A stretch of DNA of 64,000 nt, from NCBI GenBank assembly GCA_020740775.1, contig JAHEWK010000010.1:806001-870000 (forward strand), in the 5' to 3' direction. Position numbers and translations under genes: made by a program. Within the stretch, counting starts at the first letter, position 1, and the number at the start of each line of letters is the position of its first letter. Positions 44,601-54,393 of this stretch are shown one piece after another. The DNA comes from Ilyonectria destructans (lineage: Eukaryota > Ascomycota > Sordariomycetes > Hypocreales > Nectriaceae). The notes beneath the pieces were generated by a model. The model worked only from the letters and a program-made list of their open reading frames with translations, did not search any database and was not told the DNA's origin.

Positions 44601-45980
44601 AGAAGCATCCAATCTTGGGCAATGACGAAACATCGACATAAATTCTAGCTTCTTCGTCATCCTCGGATGACGGCTTCGGGTGCAAGATATCTGATGAAAT
44701 GGGTCGCATTAGACCTTGAGCTTTGAACAGCCGACCACGAGGCCTGTCTGGCCTAGCAGTAGTTGCAGTGAAATTGGAGAAAACGGAGCCGGGTGTGTTG
44801 ATGCCGTTGGTTTTTCTGCCGCGCAGCGTGCCCACTGTCATTGGGGTTCCTGGCTGCAGTGTAGACATTCCGCTGGCGTTGGTGGTGGGCAACGAAGGAG
44901 CCTGGAGGGAGATCATATCGTCCATGGAATCATCCGAAAGTTCGTCTTCATTGTCGGACCCAGACAAGTCAGTCTCCGTCTCGGTGGCTGACTCTGTCGC
45001 TTCAGTCAGAGCATCAGTCTTGTAGCGTTCTTCGGCAGCTGAATAGAATTGATCGGTCCCATTGCCATCCTCGTCCTCAGCGACACCGTTCAGTCGTTGG
45101 CTCGCCGTCATGGAAGCTACACGGCGGATCTGTTTGGTGTGGACTCGTCCACGCATAAGGACAATCTTGGTCGAGTCGGTCAGGGTGCCTTGGGCTACCG
45201 GCTCGCACAGCATGATCTTACCCGGGTTTGGGGGAACATGAGTGAGGGGGTGAGGCGGGAGGGGAAGCGGGAACAGGTCCCCAGAGTGTACGACCTTGAG
45301 GCTGCTCAGGGCGGTCCTAAGGGCAGCAATCAACCGGTCCTCTGAAGACGAATTGGCCGCGCTCCTGCCCTTGGGATTGGTGGGGTGTTCTCGGAAGAAT
45401 GTACCCTCTCCATTCTCTAGTCTCTTTGTTAATTCGCTCTCAAGACTGACAAAGACAGTCTCAAGCGGGACGGGGGCGACGTCGAGGACGAGGATCTCAA
45501 TGCCACCACGACTGTGACTAGACAGCTTAGAGGGCGCGACTTGCTGCAGCGTCACAGCAAAGCTCTGGAGGGACGGCGAGGACGGCGAAAATTGGACGGT
45601 CGAGTGCGGCAGGCCAGGGGATCTGACAACGGGCACAATGGACCAAGGGCTGTCGACGGGGCCGGCGTTGGGGGCCCATGGGGCGATTGCGATGTGATGG
45701 ACATGGTCGGACTCGGAGTCGTCACCCGGGGCTGGAGGAGTGTCTAGTCAGCACTCTGATACTCTAATGGACATGCGCAAACCTATAGCTAGCAGCGCGG
45801 TAACATACTGTGTTGAAGGTGAGGGAAGAGGTCGCAAAAGAGGTCCTCGGACACAATGCCGACGTCGCTCTTGATGTGATCATCGAGGATGAGCTTGGCG
45901 GTGACAGCGGGCTTGTCCTGGCGACGTCTGCGGTTCCGCCTCTTGGATGACGTGGCAGCTGAAGCTGCTGAAGTGGTCAT
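41677..45980 (-). CDS. PEX6: Peroxisomal biogenesis AAA ATPase Pex6
   Basis: Predicted 1389-residue protein from three minus-strand exons (45980-45809, 45731-42335, 42277-41677; introns 77 and 57 bp). Pex6 forms a hexamer with Pex1 that extracts ubiquitinated Pex5 from the peroxisomal membrane for recycling. The D2 ATPase is complete: Walker A GPPGTGKT (1041-1048), Walker B VVFFDELD (Asp1100-Glu1101), the second-region-of-homology ATNRPDLLDQALLRPGRFD, and the Pex6-typical YIGESEANVRRVFQRARDARPC. D1 is degenerate (STHRNIGKST; Walker B replaced by LLIEHIEA), as known for the family. The start is the ATG giving MTTSAASAATSSKRRNRR; the longest frame lacks a real ATG, so the 5' exon was required. 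The C-terminus is long, with Gly/Lys and acidic patches. Tail-to-tail with the SH3BGR-like gene, 206 bp apart. Confidence 0.95.
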
Positions 45981-47512
45981 GGTGGCGGCGGTGCGGTAGA
46001 CGGCGTGAGTATGAAGCGGAGGTTGGTCGGGGTCGAGGTTCGAGGTTCGAGGGGATCGGAGGACAGATGAAGCTTAACCACCCCGCCGAGATAGGACCAT
46101 GGCTCGTTGGTAGGGGCGGAGAGAAAGAAGTCGCAGCTATAAACGGAGAGGAATTAGAAGAGGTCCCGTTAAGAAGACGGGAGTTGGTATGCTTACTCGG
46201 CGTTGGCGGTGGTGGTGTTGCAAGCAAAGCCTAGGTTCGGTTGTGTTGCACTGTCGCGACTGTCGGCTGCGGCTCAGTGACGGGAGAATTGGCCTCGGCA
46301 TTGGCGGGCGCGAAAGCGCAACCCACACGCACACACACCCGCGCACGCACCTGCCTGCACTTGCACTTGCACTTGCATCCCGCATTTTTTGGGACTCCGG
46401 GGGACGGACCAGGTACGTACCCCCAACCTCCATGGCCGAGCTTTCTCCATCATCCATGCTCGAAATCCGGCTTGCGACCGGTGACATGCTCCGAGAAACA
46501 CATGGATTCAAGCTTTTCTCTCCGCACCCGCATAATTTTTACTATTGGTTTTTGCAGAGCCGATGCCCATGGCCAGTAGGTTCTCAACCAGCCCAGTTCG
46601 CTCTTCAACACAGGCCGTGTTTTTGAAGGTGCCGATTCTTATAAGGTTCTTAATACAGCTCTTCAGTGAGAATAAAACAACCAACGGAAAAAGATCTTGA
46701 GGAAAACGTGACGGTCGTTTGGTAAAGCAATTCCAGGAATGCACGGGTCCCCTCGTCTAATTCTTAGTAAATCCAGCTTGTTATTGCCACCCAATGGCCT
46801 TCCCAGACTGAACGCCTCACTCAACCAGTCTCAAACCCCTTTTGTTAGTGCTATCACATGCTTTCTCGCAGGGGTCCCTCCCATACAGCACTCTCTCACA
46901 CGTTCCTTCCTCCTCCCTGTCGCTCTGTCGTTCCCTGTCTCGACACCCATGACGCAACCCTTTCGCAAGTCTTGACGATCCTACTGGATGACCCTGGGTC
47001 CTGTTTATTTGTCGTGCATTTTCACCGCTGCCAAATCATCCCTTGACAAACATCTTTATTGAAAATGGTGCCATCTGCTCCGTAATCTAGGCCGTGAAAA
47101 CCCCGACGCCAGATCAGCCATCGCCTGGGCGGTCCAATCACGGCTTTACCACGACTCAAACAGGCAGTTGATCACTAGCCTACCTTATTCGTACATTGAC
47201 TAAATCCTCTATCGTTCCATCGTCTTGTTTCTCGACCTGTTTTTTTCCTTTACCGCTTTCTGTTGTTCTCCTGGTATTTCTTGCGCTGCTGCTACGATAT
47301 GACAACAGTTGCCTGTCGTAATACCGCTGCCCTTCTTTGCAAGGGACTATCGAGGTTTCTCGATCCATCGTATTACCTTCGACCCTTTGCCTGCGATAAG
47401 CCCTGAGGAAATCATCATACTCCAGCAAATTCTCAGTCAACACCCCCAAGAAGCCGACAATTCGAGTCATTTGCCTCATTCCCATACCACAACACTTGAT
47501 GCGGAGTGAACA
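45981..47512. other. Divergent intergenic promoter region
   Basis: Between the divergent PEX6 and lipase genes. No gene supported. A CA-rich and CTTGCA repeat patch occurs at 46321-46380. The last 300 bases read as a leader for the lipase. Confidence 0.55.
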
Positions 47513-49675
47513 ATGATCCAACACTCCGGTGCTTCCGATGCTGCTCAGCAGCCGGAACCTCAACCATCCGGCGCTAAGCTGAGCAAGAACGCAGTCCAGT
47601 TCTCCCAGCAGGCTGAGAAGCTCTCGCACCAACCGCTCACTGACGACGATCCGTCCATTGCCATCGAGGCCCAGTTCGTCACTCCTCATGATCCCATCAT
47701 CATTACCTCGGATGGCAACCGACTTCCTGGCGTACCCCTCCAAGAGGCCCGCCGCCTAAACATCCTCCGCGAAGGGGTCCAAGGGAAGCCTGAGACAACC
47801 GAGATCCAATCTGGAAGAAAGGTCCAGGAAAGTATTCCCAACGTCACTCAAGTAGACGACGGGGAGCGAAAGGTCTTCAACTTGGCCCGACAACAGAACG
47901 GTGCATCACTACAGAAGTCGGCCGACAATACGTTAGAAGGTGCCATGCCACCATCTCACACGAACCCCTTGTTTCCTCCACTCCCTTTATACGGTCCACC
48001 CTCGAGGATGCGGAACATCCAGTGCCTATTCTTTCGGATCTCATCCTTCTTTCTCAGCCTAGCTTTCCTCACCGTCATCGTGCTGGGGTCTCTGTTTACG
48101 AGCATACCATTGATCTGGAAGAAGATATTCTATCGACTGACGTTCCGAAACTTCGACAAGTCACGTCCGTTCTACGAAGAGGAGAAGTTGAGGGCCGAAG
48201 CTAGGAAAGAGAAGGAACAAGCTTGGAAAGCAAGCCAATCTCCAAATATTGTGAACTTGGAACGAGAAAACCCGGCCAATCAATACCCCCCGACTGAGGG
48301 CGGCACAGATCCTATCATCTGTGATGTTGGCTACTACGCTCGGAGGGTGGGACTCGATGTCGAACCCTTCGAGGTGCAGACAGAAGATGGCTTCATTATC
48401 GACCTATGGCACGTCTACGACCCCAGGGAGTACACGCGGTTGGACGACAGTGGACGATCTCAACAGGGCCCAGACGTCTTCCAAGGCCCCAACAAAACGC
48501 TGAAAAATCCAGACAGCAAGCGCAAATTTCCGGTGTTACTCATGCATGGGCTCTTACAGAGCTCGGGTGCTTATTGTTGCACTGACGACGAATCTCTAGC
48601 TTTCTGGCTTTGTAAATCCGGTTTCGATGTCTGGCTGGGCAACAACCGATGTGGTTTCAAGCCCAAGCACGTTTTGCTTGAATACAGTGACCCGAGGATG
48701 TGGTGTTGGAATATCCGCCAAATGGGTGTATTCGACCTAGCTGCTCTCACTTCTCGTGTCATCTCTGAGACGGGCTTTGAGAAGATTGGTCTGATCTGCC
48801 ATTCTCAGGGGACGACTCAGACGTTTGTGGCCCTGGCCAAGGAGCAGCGACCTGAGCTAGGCGACAAGCTGACCGTCTTTTGTGCTCTGGCGCCGGCTGC
48901 TTACGCTGGGCCCCTGATAGGCAAGATGTACTTCAAATTCATGCGGATCATCTCACCTGCGCTCTTCCGACTCATGTTCGGGATACACGCATTTATCCCT
49001 TTGATGATGCAGATGCACGGCCTGTTGAGTCCAAAACTCTACGGGTGGCTAGGCTACAAGGTCTTCTCCTTCATGTTTGACTGGACGGATGCGCGTTGGG
49101 ATCGTGGCCTCCGGAACCGCATGTTCCAGTTTGCGCCCGTCTATGTCAGCGCCGAGTCTATGCGGTGGTGGCTCGGCCGGGAGTGTTTCGCCAAGCACAA
49201 ATGCATTCTGGCCACCAAGGAGGTCGTCCAGGCGGAGGAACATATGGACGGCGGCGCAGACGGCCACGCCGTGACACCACAGACGAAACCGGTAATTGAG
49301 GCGCATCACAAACACCTCAAAGGAGCGACTGCGTGGTACAACGAACAAGCACCACCGTTTGCCATGTGGGTTTGTGGCACTGATAACCTCGTCGACGGGG
49401 AGAAGCTGCTCCGACGGTTCGAAAAGGGGCGAGAGCCATACGTTGACGTGGTCCACAGCAAGACCATTCCGGAGTATGAACACCTGGATGTCATCTGGGC
49501 GATGGATGCTGTGGATCAAGTGTTTAAGGAGGTTCGCGAAGTGTTGTGGAAGACATGCAATGTGCGAGACATCTGTCGTGTTCCTGAAGGATGCGAGCAT
49601 GTCGAGCCATGGAAACCCACCAAGAAGATTGCAGCTAACGTTATCGATGAGGTTCAGTCGAGCGGGAGTGACTAG
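47513..49675 (+). CDS. Steryl-ester hydrolase / acid-lipase-family protein (Yeh/Tgl1-like)
   Basis: Single-exon gene for a 720-residue membrane-anchored alpha/beta hydrolase. A ~170-residue disordered N-terminus is followed by one hydrophobic helix (about residues 175-202, SFFLSLAFLTVIVLGSLF) and then the lipase: PVLLMHGLLQSSG (oxyanion region), nucleophile Ser431 in CHSQGT, Asp624 (CGTDNLVD) and His657 (YEHLDVIW) as the catalytic triad. This layout, with an N-terminal helix and a GxSxG-like motif of the form H-S-Q-G, matches yeast Tgl1/Yeh1/Yeh2, which hydrolyse sterol esters at lipid droplets or the plasma membrane. Substrate preference (sterol ester versus triacylglycerol) cannot be read off. 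The ATG at 47513 is the first in the frame; no introns needed. Confidence 0.9.
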   Translation: MIQHSGASDAAQQPEPQPSGAKLSKNAVQFSQQAEKLSHQPLTDDDPSIAIEAQFVTPHDPIIITSDGNRLPGVPLQEARRLNILREGVQGKPETTEIQSGRKVQESIPNVTQVDDGERKVFNLARQQNGASLQKSADNTLEGAMPPSHTNPLFPPLPLYGPPSRMRNIQCLFFRISSFFLSLAFLTVIVLGSLFTSIPLIWKKIFYRLTFRNFDKSRPFYEEEKLRAEARKEKEQAWKASQSPNIVNLERENPANQYPPTEGGTDPIICDVGYYARRVGLDVEPFEVQTEDGFIIDLWHVYDPREYTRLDDSGRSQQGPDVFQGPNKTLKNPDSKRKFPVLLMHGLLQSSGAYCCTDDESLAFWLCKSGFDVWLGNNRCGFKPKHVLLEYSDPRMWCWNIRQMGVFDLAALTSRVISETGFEKIGLICHSQGTTQTFVALAKEQRPELGDKLTVFCALAPAAYAGPLIGKMYFKFMRIISPALFRLMFGIHAFIPLMMQMHGLLSPKLYGWLGYKVFSFMFDWTDARWDRGLRNRMFQFAPVYVSAESMRWWLGRECFAKHKCILATKEVVQAEEHMDGGADGHAVTPQTKPVIEAHHKHLKGATAWYNEQAPPFAMWVCGTDNLVDGEKLLRRFEKGREPYVDVVHSKTIPEYEHLDVIWAMDAVDQVFKEVREVLWKTCNVRDICRVPEGCEHVEPWKPTKKIAANVIDEVQSSGSD

Positions 49676-50662
49676 TAGACGATGGGAGCGACGAGTATAT
49701 GACACAACAAACATATGGCATGAAATAAATAAGACGAACATAAAAACGAAGGGCTTAGGATTCGCTGGTTAGGATGGATATTTGGGATTGCTGGGTAGAT
49801 CAACGACTTCATTACGTGTGTTTAATGGGCATTTGAGGGTTGCGGACCATACAAAGAGCGTCACACATCATTTGCAAGTCCTCTGACTACACCTTCACAT
49901 GCATAGAGAGAAGAGTAGTGAACATAACTGCCAAGGACAAGTCCAATGTACCACAACCCCGTAGCTGTCCAGGGCACGTTACGGGCTGTTTGGGTTTCTC
50001 GGCCAGCTCCGGCGCCATAGCGAAGCAGCATCACGGAGCTCGCCAGGTCGGGCTGATGTGTGGGAGAGAGGTCGAGACAAGAGCGAGGTTCGCCATGCCC
50101 CCCTTACTAGGATCACGTCTGATCTAGTAATGTTAAATATGCACAGCCTACTCCAACGAGCCGGGAAAGGTTCAGCGCTCTCCCCAAGCCCGAAAGTCAA
50201 ACCCCCCGGTCGCTTCAGAAAGCTGGAGATAGCTTGATAACTGCCGTGTTCCCCGCCATTCCACATTTGCGCGTCATTCCTCTCCCCCTCTTTGTTCTAA
50301 CATTCGACACCCCGTGCACCACGCCTACTTGGGAAGTTGGCGCAGCAGCTGGAGGAACAGGGCCATAGCAGCGCTGGCACTAATGCAGGCGTGCTTGGGC
50401 GTTGGCGCCGAGCGTTGGCGCCGAGCGTCATGAGAGCCCAGACCTGTGGTTGATGTCTCGGGGAATCATGTGCTTTGACATGGCGTAAACTCAGCTCATA
50501 GTCGGGTCTGCCCTTGTAATCATATTTAATTAGCTGGTGCCTCCCTTTCGGAATTGGCATGTCTTCTAGCTGGATATTTCCCTCGCTGTATGTGTTGCCT
50601 ATCAGTTGTGTCCAGAAGTGACCCTTGCCAAGCCGTTCGCCTGCCCATCAACCACCGCCATC
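49676..50662. other. Intergenic, about 1 kb
   Basis: No gene seen. A 13-base GTTGGCGCCGAGC direct repeat occurs twice in tandem at 50401-50426. The region probably holds the lipase 3' flank and the promoter of the acyl-CoA ligase. Confidence 0.55.
50401..50426. repeat. GTTGGCGCCGAGC direct repeat (two copies)
   Basis: Two perfect adjacent copies, each containing the palindrome GGCGCC, about 240-260 bases upstream of the ligase ATG. It could be a protein-binding site pair; no known factor assigned. Confidence 0.7.
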
Positions 50663-52604
50663 ATGCCGCACAACTCGCTTTTTTCCGACGTTGCCATCCC
50701 TCCCGTTGACGTCTGGAGCTTTTACATGGAGGGTTCGAAGGAATTCCCAGACACTCACGGTTAGAACGCAACTTGCATCTCCATCGCGCTAGGCCTGTAG
50801 GGTAGGGCGGCTAACAACCCGGCAGAGATCCTAGTTGACGGCGACACGAATCGATCATACACGTTTAGCGATGTTAGGAATCTCTCTGCTTCGTTTGGAC
50901 GCGGCCTGAAGCATGTCTTTAAATGGAACAAGGGAGATGTACTTGGCTTTTTTACACCCAACCACATCGACGCGGTTGTCACCAACTTTGGCGTCATCTG
51001 GGCTGGAGGTGTGGCCAGTCCAGCGAATCCGACGTACACGGCCGAAGAACTCGCGCACCAGTTAAAAGATTCCCAGGCTAGGGCTCTTGTTACCCATACG
51101 GCATTTCTACAAACGGCGTTTAAGGCTGCCGAGCTCGCGAATATACCACCGGAGAATATCATCTTGCTGGGTGATGAAAAAGACAAGGATGGGAGGTGTA
51201 AGCACTGGACGGAGGTGACGGCAAAGGGGGCCTGGATTCAACCCAAGAGACCCAATATTGATCCTCAAAAGGATCTTGTCTATCTGGTGTACAGCTCCGT
51301 ACGTTGGCTCTCCCCAGCTGGCTTTCTTCATGAGACTTACACATCTAGGGCACAACTGGGCTTCCGAAGGGAGTTATGCTCACGCATTATAACATGGTCG
51401 CCAATTCATGCCAGTTTTCCCGGTTTGATCCCCAGCTGATAAGCTGGGACATGGATTCTCAACTTGGAGTTCTTCCGTTCTTCCACGTCTACGTGAGTCG
51501 GATGCAATTCGAACGAAGCTAGCAACAGCCTGCTGACTCTCACCTCAGGGCCTCGGCGTCGTCCTCAATGTCACTCTCACCACAGGCGTCAAATGCGTCG
51601 TCATGGCCAAGTTTGACCTCGCCCAAGCCTGCCAGCTGATACAGGACCACCAACTGACCTTCATGTACGTGCCGCCACCGATCATCCTCGCCCTCGGCAA
51701 GCACCCGCTCGTTGGGAAATACAACCTCTCGTCATTGCGCTTCGTCAACTCGGCCGCCGCGCCGCTCAGTCGGGACCTTGTGGACGCCGTGTGGGAGAGG
51801 CTTCAGGTCACTGTGAAACAGGGTTACGGACTCTCAGAAACAAGCCCGGCAGTGTCTGTCCAATTGTTCGATGAGTGGGCGCGGTTTCAAGGCTCTGTGG
51901 GCAAGTTGGTACCGAATATGCAGGCGAAAGTTGTTGATCCCGAGGGAAAAGAGGTTTCCACCGGAACTGTACGTGTGGACGAGCGAATTCATTCCTTGGC
52001 CAAAAGCCGTCGCTAACATAATTACAGCCGGGAGAGCTACTGATAAAGGGCCCTAACGTTTTCCATGGGTATTGGAATAAGCCTGAACTTAACAAAGATA
52101 CATTCACCGAAGACGGTTGGTTCAAAACGGGCGATGTCATGTACATGTGCCCAAAAGGAAACCTCTTCGTCACTGATCGCATAAAGGAGCTCATCAAATA
52201 CAGTCAGTGCCTCCCTACTTCTCTTTAACCATTCCTCGTCCACTTGCTAACAAAACCTCGCTTGTTTAGAGGGCTTCCAAGTTGCTCCCGCCGAGCTGGA
52301 AGCAAAACTGATTGGTCGTAAGGACATTGCCGACGTGTGTGTTATTGGTGTGTGGAATGAGGCCGAGCAAACTGAAGTTCCGCGAGCCTACGTAGTTCCC
52401 GGCGCGGGCGTTGACGCGAATGACGAACTGGCAGCGGACATTGTCAAATGGCTGAGCAGCCGAGTCGCACCTGCGAAGAAGTTGCGCGGAGGAGTCCGAT
52501 TCCTCAAGGAGATTCCAAAGTCCGTGTCGGGCAAGATCTTGAGGCGAGTGTTGAGGGATCAGGTCAAGAAAGAGGAGAAGTCGGGACCACAAGCCAAGCT
52601 GTAA
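50663..52604 (+). CDS. 4-coumarate:CoA-ligase-like AMP-dependent synthetase, peroxisomal
   Basis: Predicted 547-residue acyl-activating enzyme that forms an acyl-AMP then an acyl-CoA thioester. Six exons: 50663-50759, 50826-51298, 51349-51492, 51549-51968, 52028-52202, 52270-52604; introns 50-67 bp, and every join restores the family sequence. Motifs: the P-loop [12 protein letters not shown] (about residues 188-199, split by intron 2), [10 protein letters not shown], the YWNKPE...GWFKTGD segment, the hinge [16 protein letters not shown] and the C-terminal catalytic Lys in [11 protein letters not shown]. The protein ends in AKL, a canonical-type PTS1, so peroxisomal location is expected. Substrate unknown: aromatic acids, medium-chain fatty acids or precursors of a secondary metabolite are possible. 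Lies 174 bp from the convergent ATP11 gene. Confidence 0.92.
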
Positions 52605-52778
52605 ATAGGAGATATCGTGATGGTCTTTGTACATACTTCGTCTATCCTGTAATTCTACATGCATGTGTATATCTAGTCATGCTTCTATCCCCTTTTCCAT
52701 GACTGCGTTCCATGAACCCAACCAGTTAATACCTGATTTTACACCATTGAGGTCTACCCATCATAATTTCCGCTTGTT

Positions 52779-53753
52779 TTAACCCATACGCTCAGCCTCC
52801 TCCATCAGCTTGTCCAGGCTGAATCTCGAATCGCCAGCGGCAAACCACTGCAACAACTTGGCACGCTCCTCGGCCCTCGCTTTGCGCTCGCCATCAAGTT
52901 CAATAGCTTCGCCTTCCCAGCCGCCGTAGAATCGCTGCAGGCACATGACAAGCCACTTGGCCTCCTCGGGCTTGACGCCGCGGCCGTCGACGACCTGACC
53001 CTGCATTAAAACCAGTCCCCTCTCGTCGGCTAGGTCTAAGTGGTGTGTGATAGTGGTGTGTGGCTGTGCGAACTCGCCTCGGGTCTTGTATTCGGCCAAC
53101 TGGGTGAAGAGGACGGTGCTGGTCTTGGAGGAGGCGTCAAAGGTCCACTGGAGGAAGTGGATTTCGGCACCCTGTGTTGGATGAGGGACGGGGAGAACGA
53201 ATTGAGGAGAGGTTCGCGCGGCCTCTTCCATGGCCTTGTATGCGGAGGCGGGAACAACGGCACATATGTTCTGGGGGGATGAGGCGTGCCGTAAGCGCCA
53301 GATGGCTGTGAGCTCCTTGTCCGGCAGCTCACGAGTCTTCTCCAGGTCAATGATGTCGTTGAGAGCTTTGATAGCAGCCTTGTCGCCGCCGGTCGGAGGA
53401 GCCTTCGGGGGCTCGCGAGTATTCGTTATAGGTGTGCCGTCGGCATTGGGTTGGGCGACGGGCGTCTCGGGGGCTTGAGGGATGATGGGGTCCTCGATGG
53501 CGTTCTTGAGGCGCTCGGCCTCGATCTTGTCGGCATAGGCAGCCTTGAGCTCGTCAATGCTGGAGAGGCCCTCCGTCTTTGCCTTTTGGTCGAGCTTAGC
53601 CCGGTACTTGTCGAGGATGGCCTGGGCAGGTCGGGTCGTAGCGAGAAAGCGGATGTCGTGGACCTGGGCCCATCGACGCTGGTTGAGGACGCGGGTGGCG
53701 CGGAGGGGAGATGCTGCGAGGTGCCGCAATGCGGGTATCCTGAGCGAGGCCAT
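52779..53753 (-). CDS. ATP11: Mitochondrial F1-ATPase assembly factor Atp11
   Basis: Single-exon 324-residue chaperone that binds free F1 beta subunits in the mitochondrial matrix and prevents their aggregation before assembly with alpha. The N-terminus (MASLRIPALRHLAASPLRATRVLNQRRWAQ) is a basic, acid-free presequence. The ATP11 domain covers the rest: a helical region (AILDKYRAKLDQKAKTEG), then DKELTAIWRLRHA, FVLPVPH, EIHFLQWTF, TVLFTQLAEYKTRGEFAQPH and LVLMQGQVVDG. The open frame extends upstream to 54263, but the start at 53753 was chosen because it opens the presequence and the upstream part has no homology. Divergent from MMS19 with a 640-bp shared upstream region. Confidence 0.93.
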   Translation of the reverse strand: MASLRIPALRHLAASPLRATRVLNQRRWAQVHDIRFLATTRPAQAILDKYRAKLDQKAKTEGLSSIDELKAAYADKIEAERLKNAIEDPIIPQAPETPVAQPNADGTPITNTREPPKAPPTGGDKAAIKALNDIIDLEKTRELPDKELTAIWRLRHASSPQNICAVVPASAYKAMEEAARTSPQFVLPVPHPTQGAEIHFLQWTFDASSKTSTVLFTQLAEYKTRGEFAQPHTTITHHLDLADERGLVLMQGQVVDGRGVKPEEAKWLVMCLQRFYGGWEGEAIELDGERKARAEERAKLLQWFAAGDSRFSLDKLMEEAERMG

Positions 53754-54393
53754 TGTGAGAGGCGAATTGGGATTAGGGACCGTCCGCGGACGATTCCAGC
53801 GTAGGGTTGTTGGTGAGGTCAGAAGAGTTGGACCGACGAACGCAAAGGCGAAGTTGCAATCTTCAAAAGATTCAGCCACTGACAGTTGGAGACAGGGGTC
53901 AGCTTTGGGGGGCTTTCGGGGGCCGCAGTCTGCCGTCATTGCGCCAATGGTGGGGCCGACCCCACGAAACCTCTCTATTGCGGACTGGCCCCGAACTCCG
54001 AGATAGGGAATGCCGCCGGCTTCGGACCTTTTCCCAATGACAAAAGCGCCTTTGGTAATTGGACGAGATTTCGCGAGGCCGCATTCTGTCGAAGAAGTGG
54101 AAGGGATTTCCTCAGCTTGTTGTCGAAGTTCTGCTGCGAATCTTTCCGTCCGTCGCATCTCCATCCTCAGCGAGCCGACCAAGTAGATCGTACCCCGCGG
54201 TAAAACCACACCGCCTTGGCGGGCATCAACTTTCTGCCGCTGAACAACCAACCCAGGCATCACGACTTCAGAGGCCTGTCCTGGTTCCCACTGGCGTCTT
54301 CTGCCCAGTCTCTCCTGCCCAATCCTTGCAGACTACGGACAAAAACGTCGCGAATCGAGTCTTGGAGCCTGTGGAACCTTGCACTCGCCTGCC
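53754..54393. promoter_or_regulatory. Shared ATP11 / MMS19 divergent promoter region
   Basis: The 640 bases separate two divergently transcribed genes with no other candidate gene. The segment must contain both promoters. No TATA motif stands out, consistent with housekeeping expression. Confidence 0.5.

Noticed and set aside
42331..45636. PEX6 start inside the long frame at 45636
   Set aside because: That codon is GTG; an upstream exon at 45980-45809 with a proper ATG joins in phase and provides the expected Pex6 N-terminus.
53754..54263. N-terminal extension of ATP11 frame to 54263
   Set aside because: The extra 170 codons precede a clear mitochondrial presequence, lie in the divergent promoter and have no family match.
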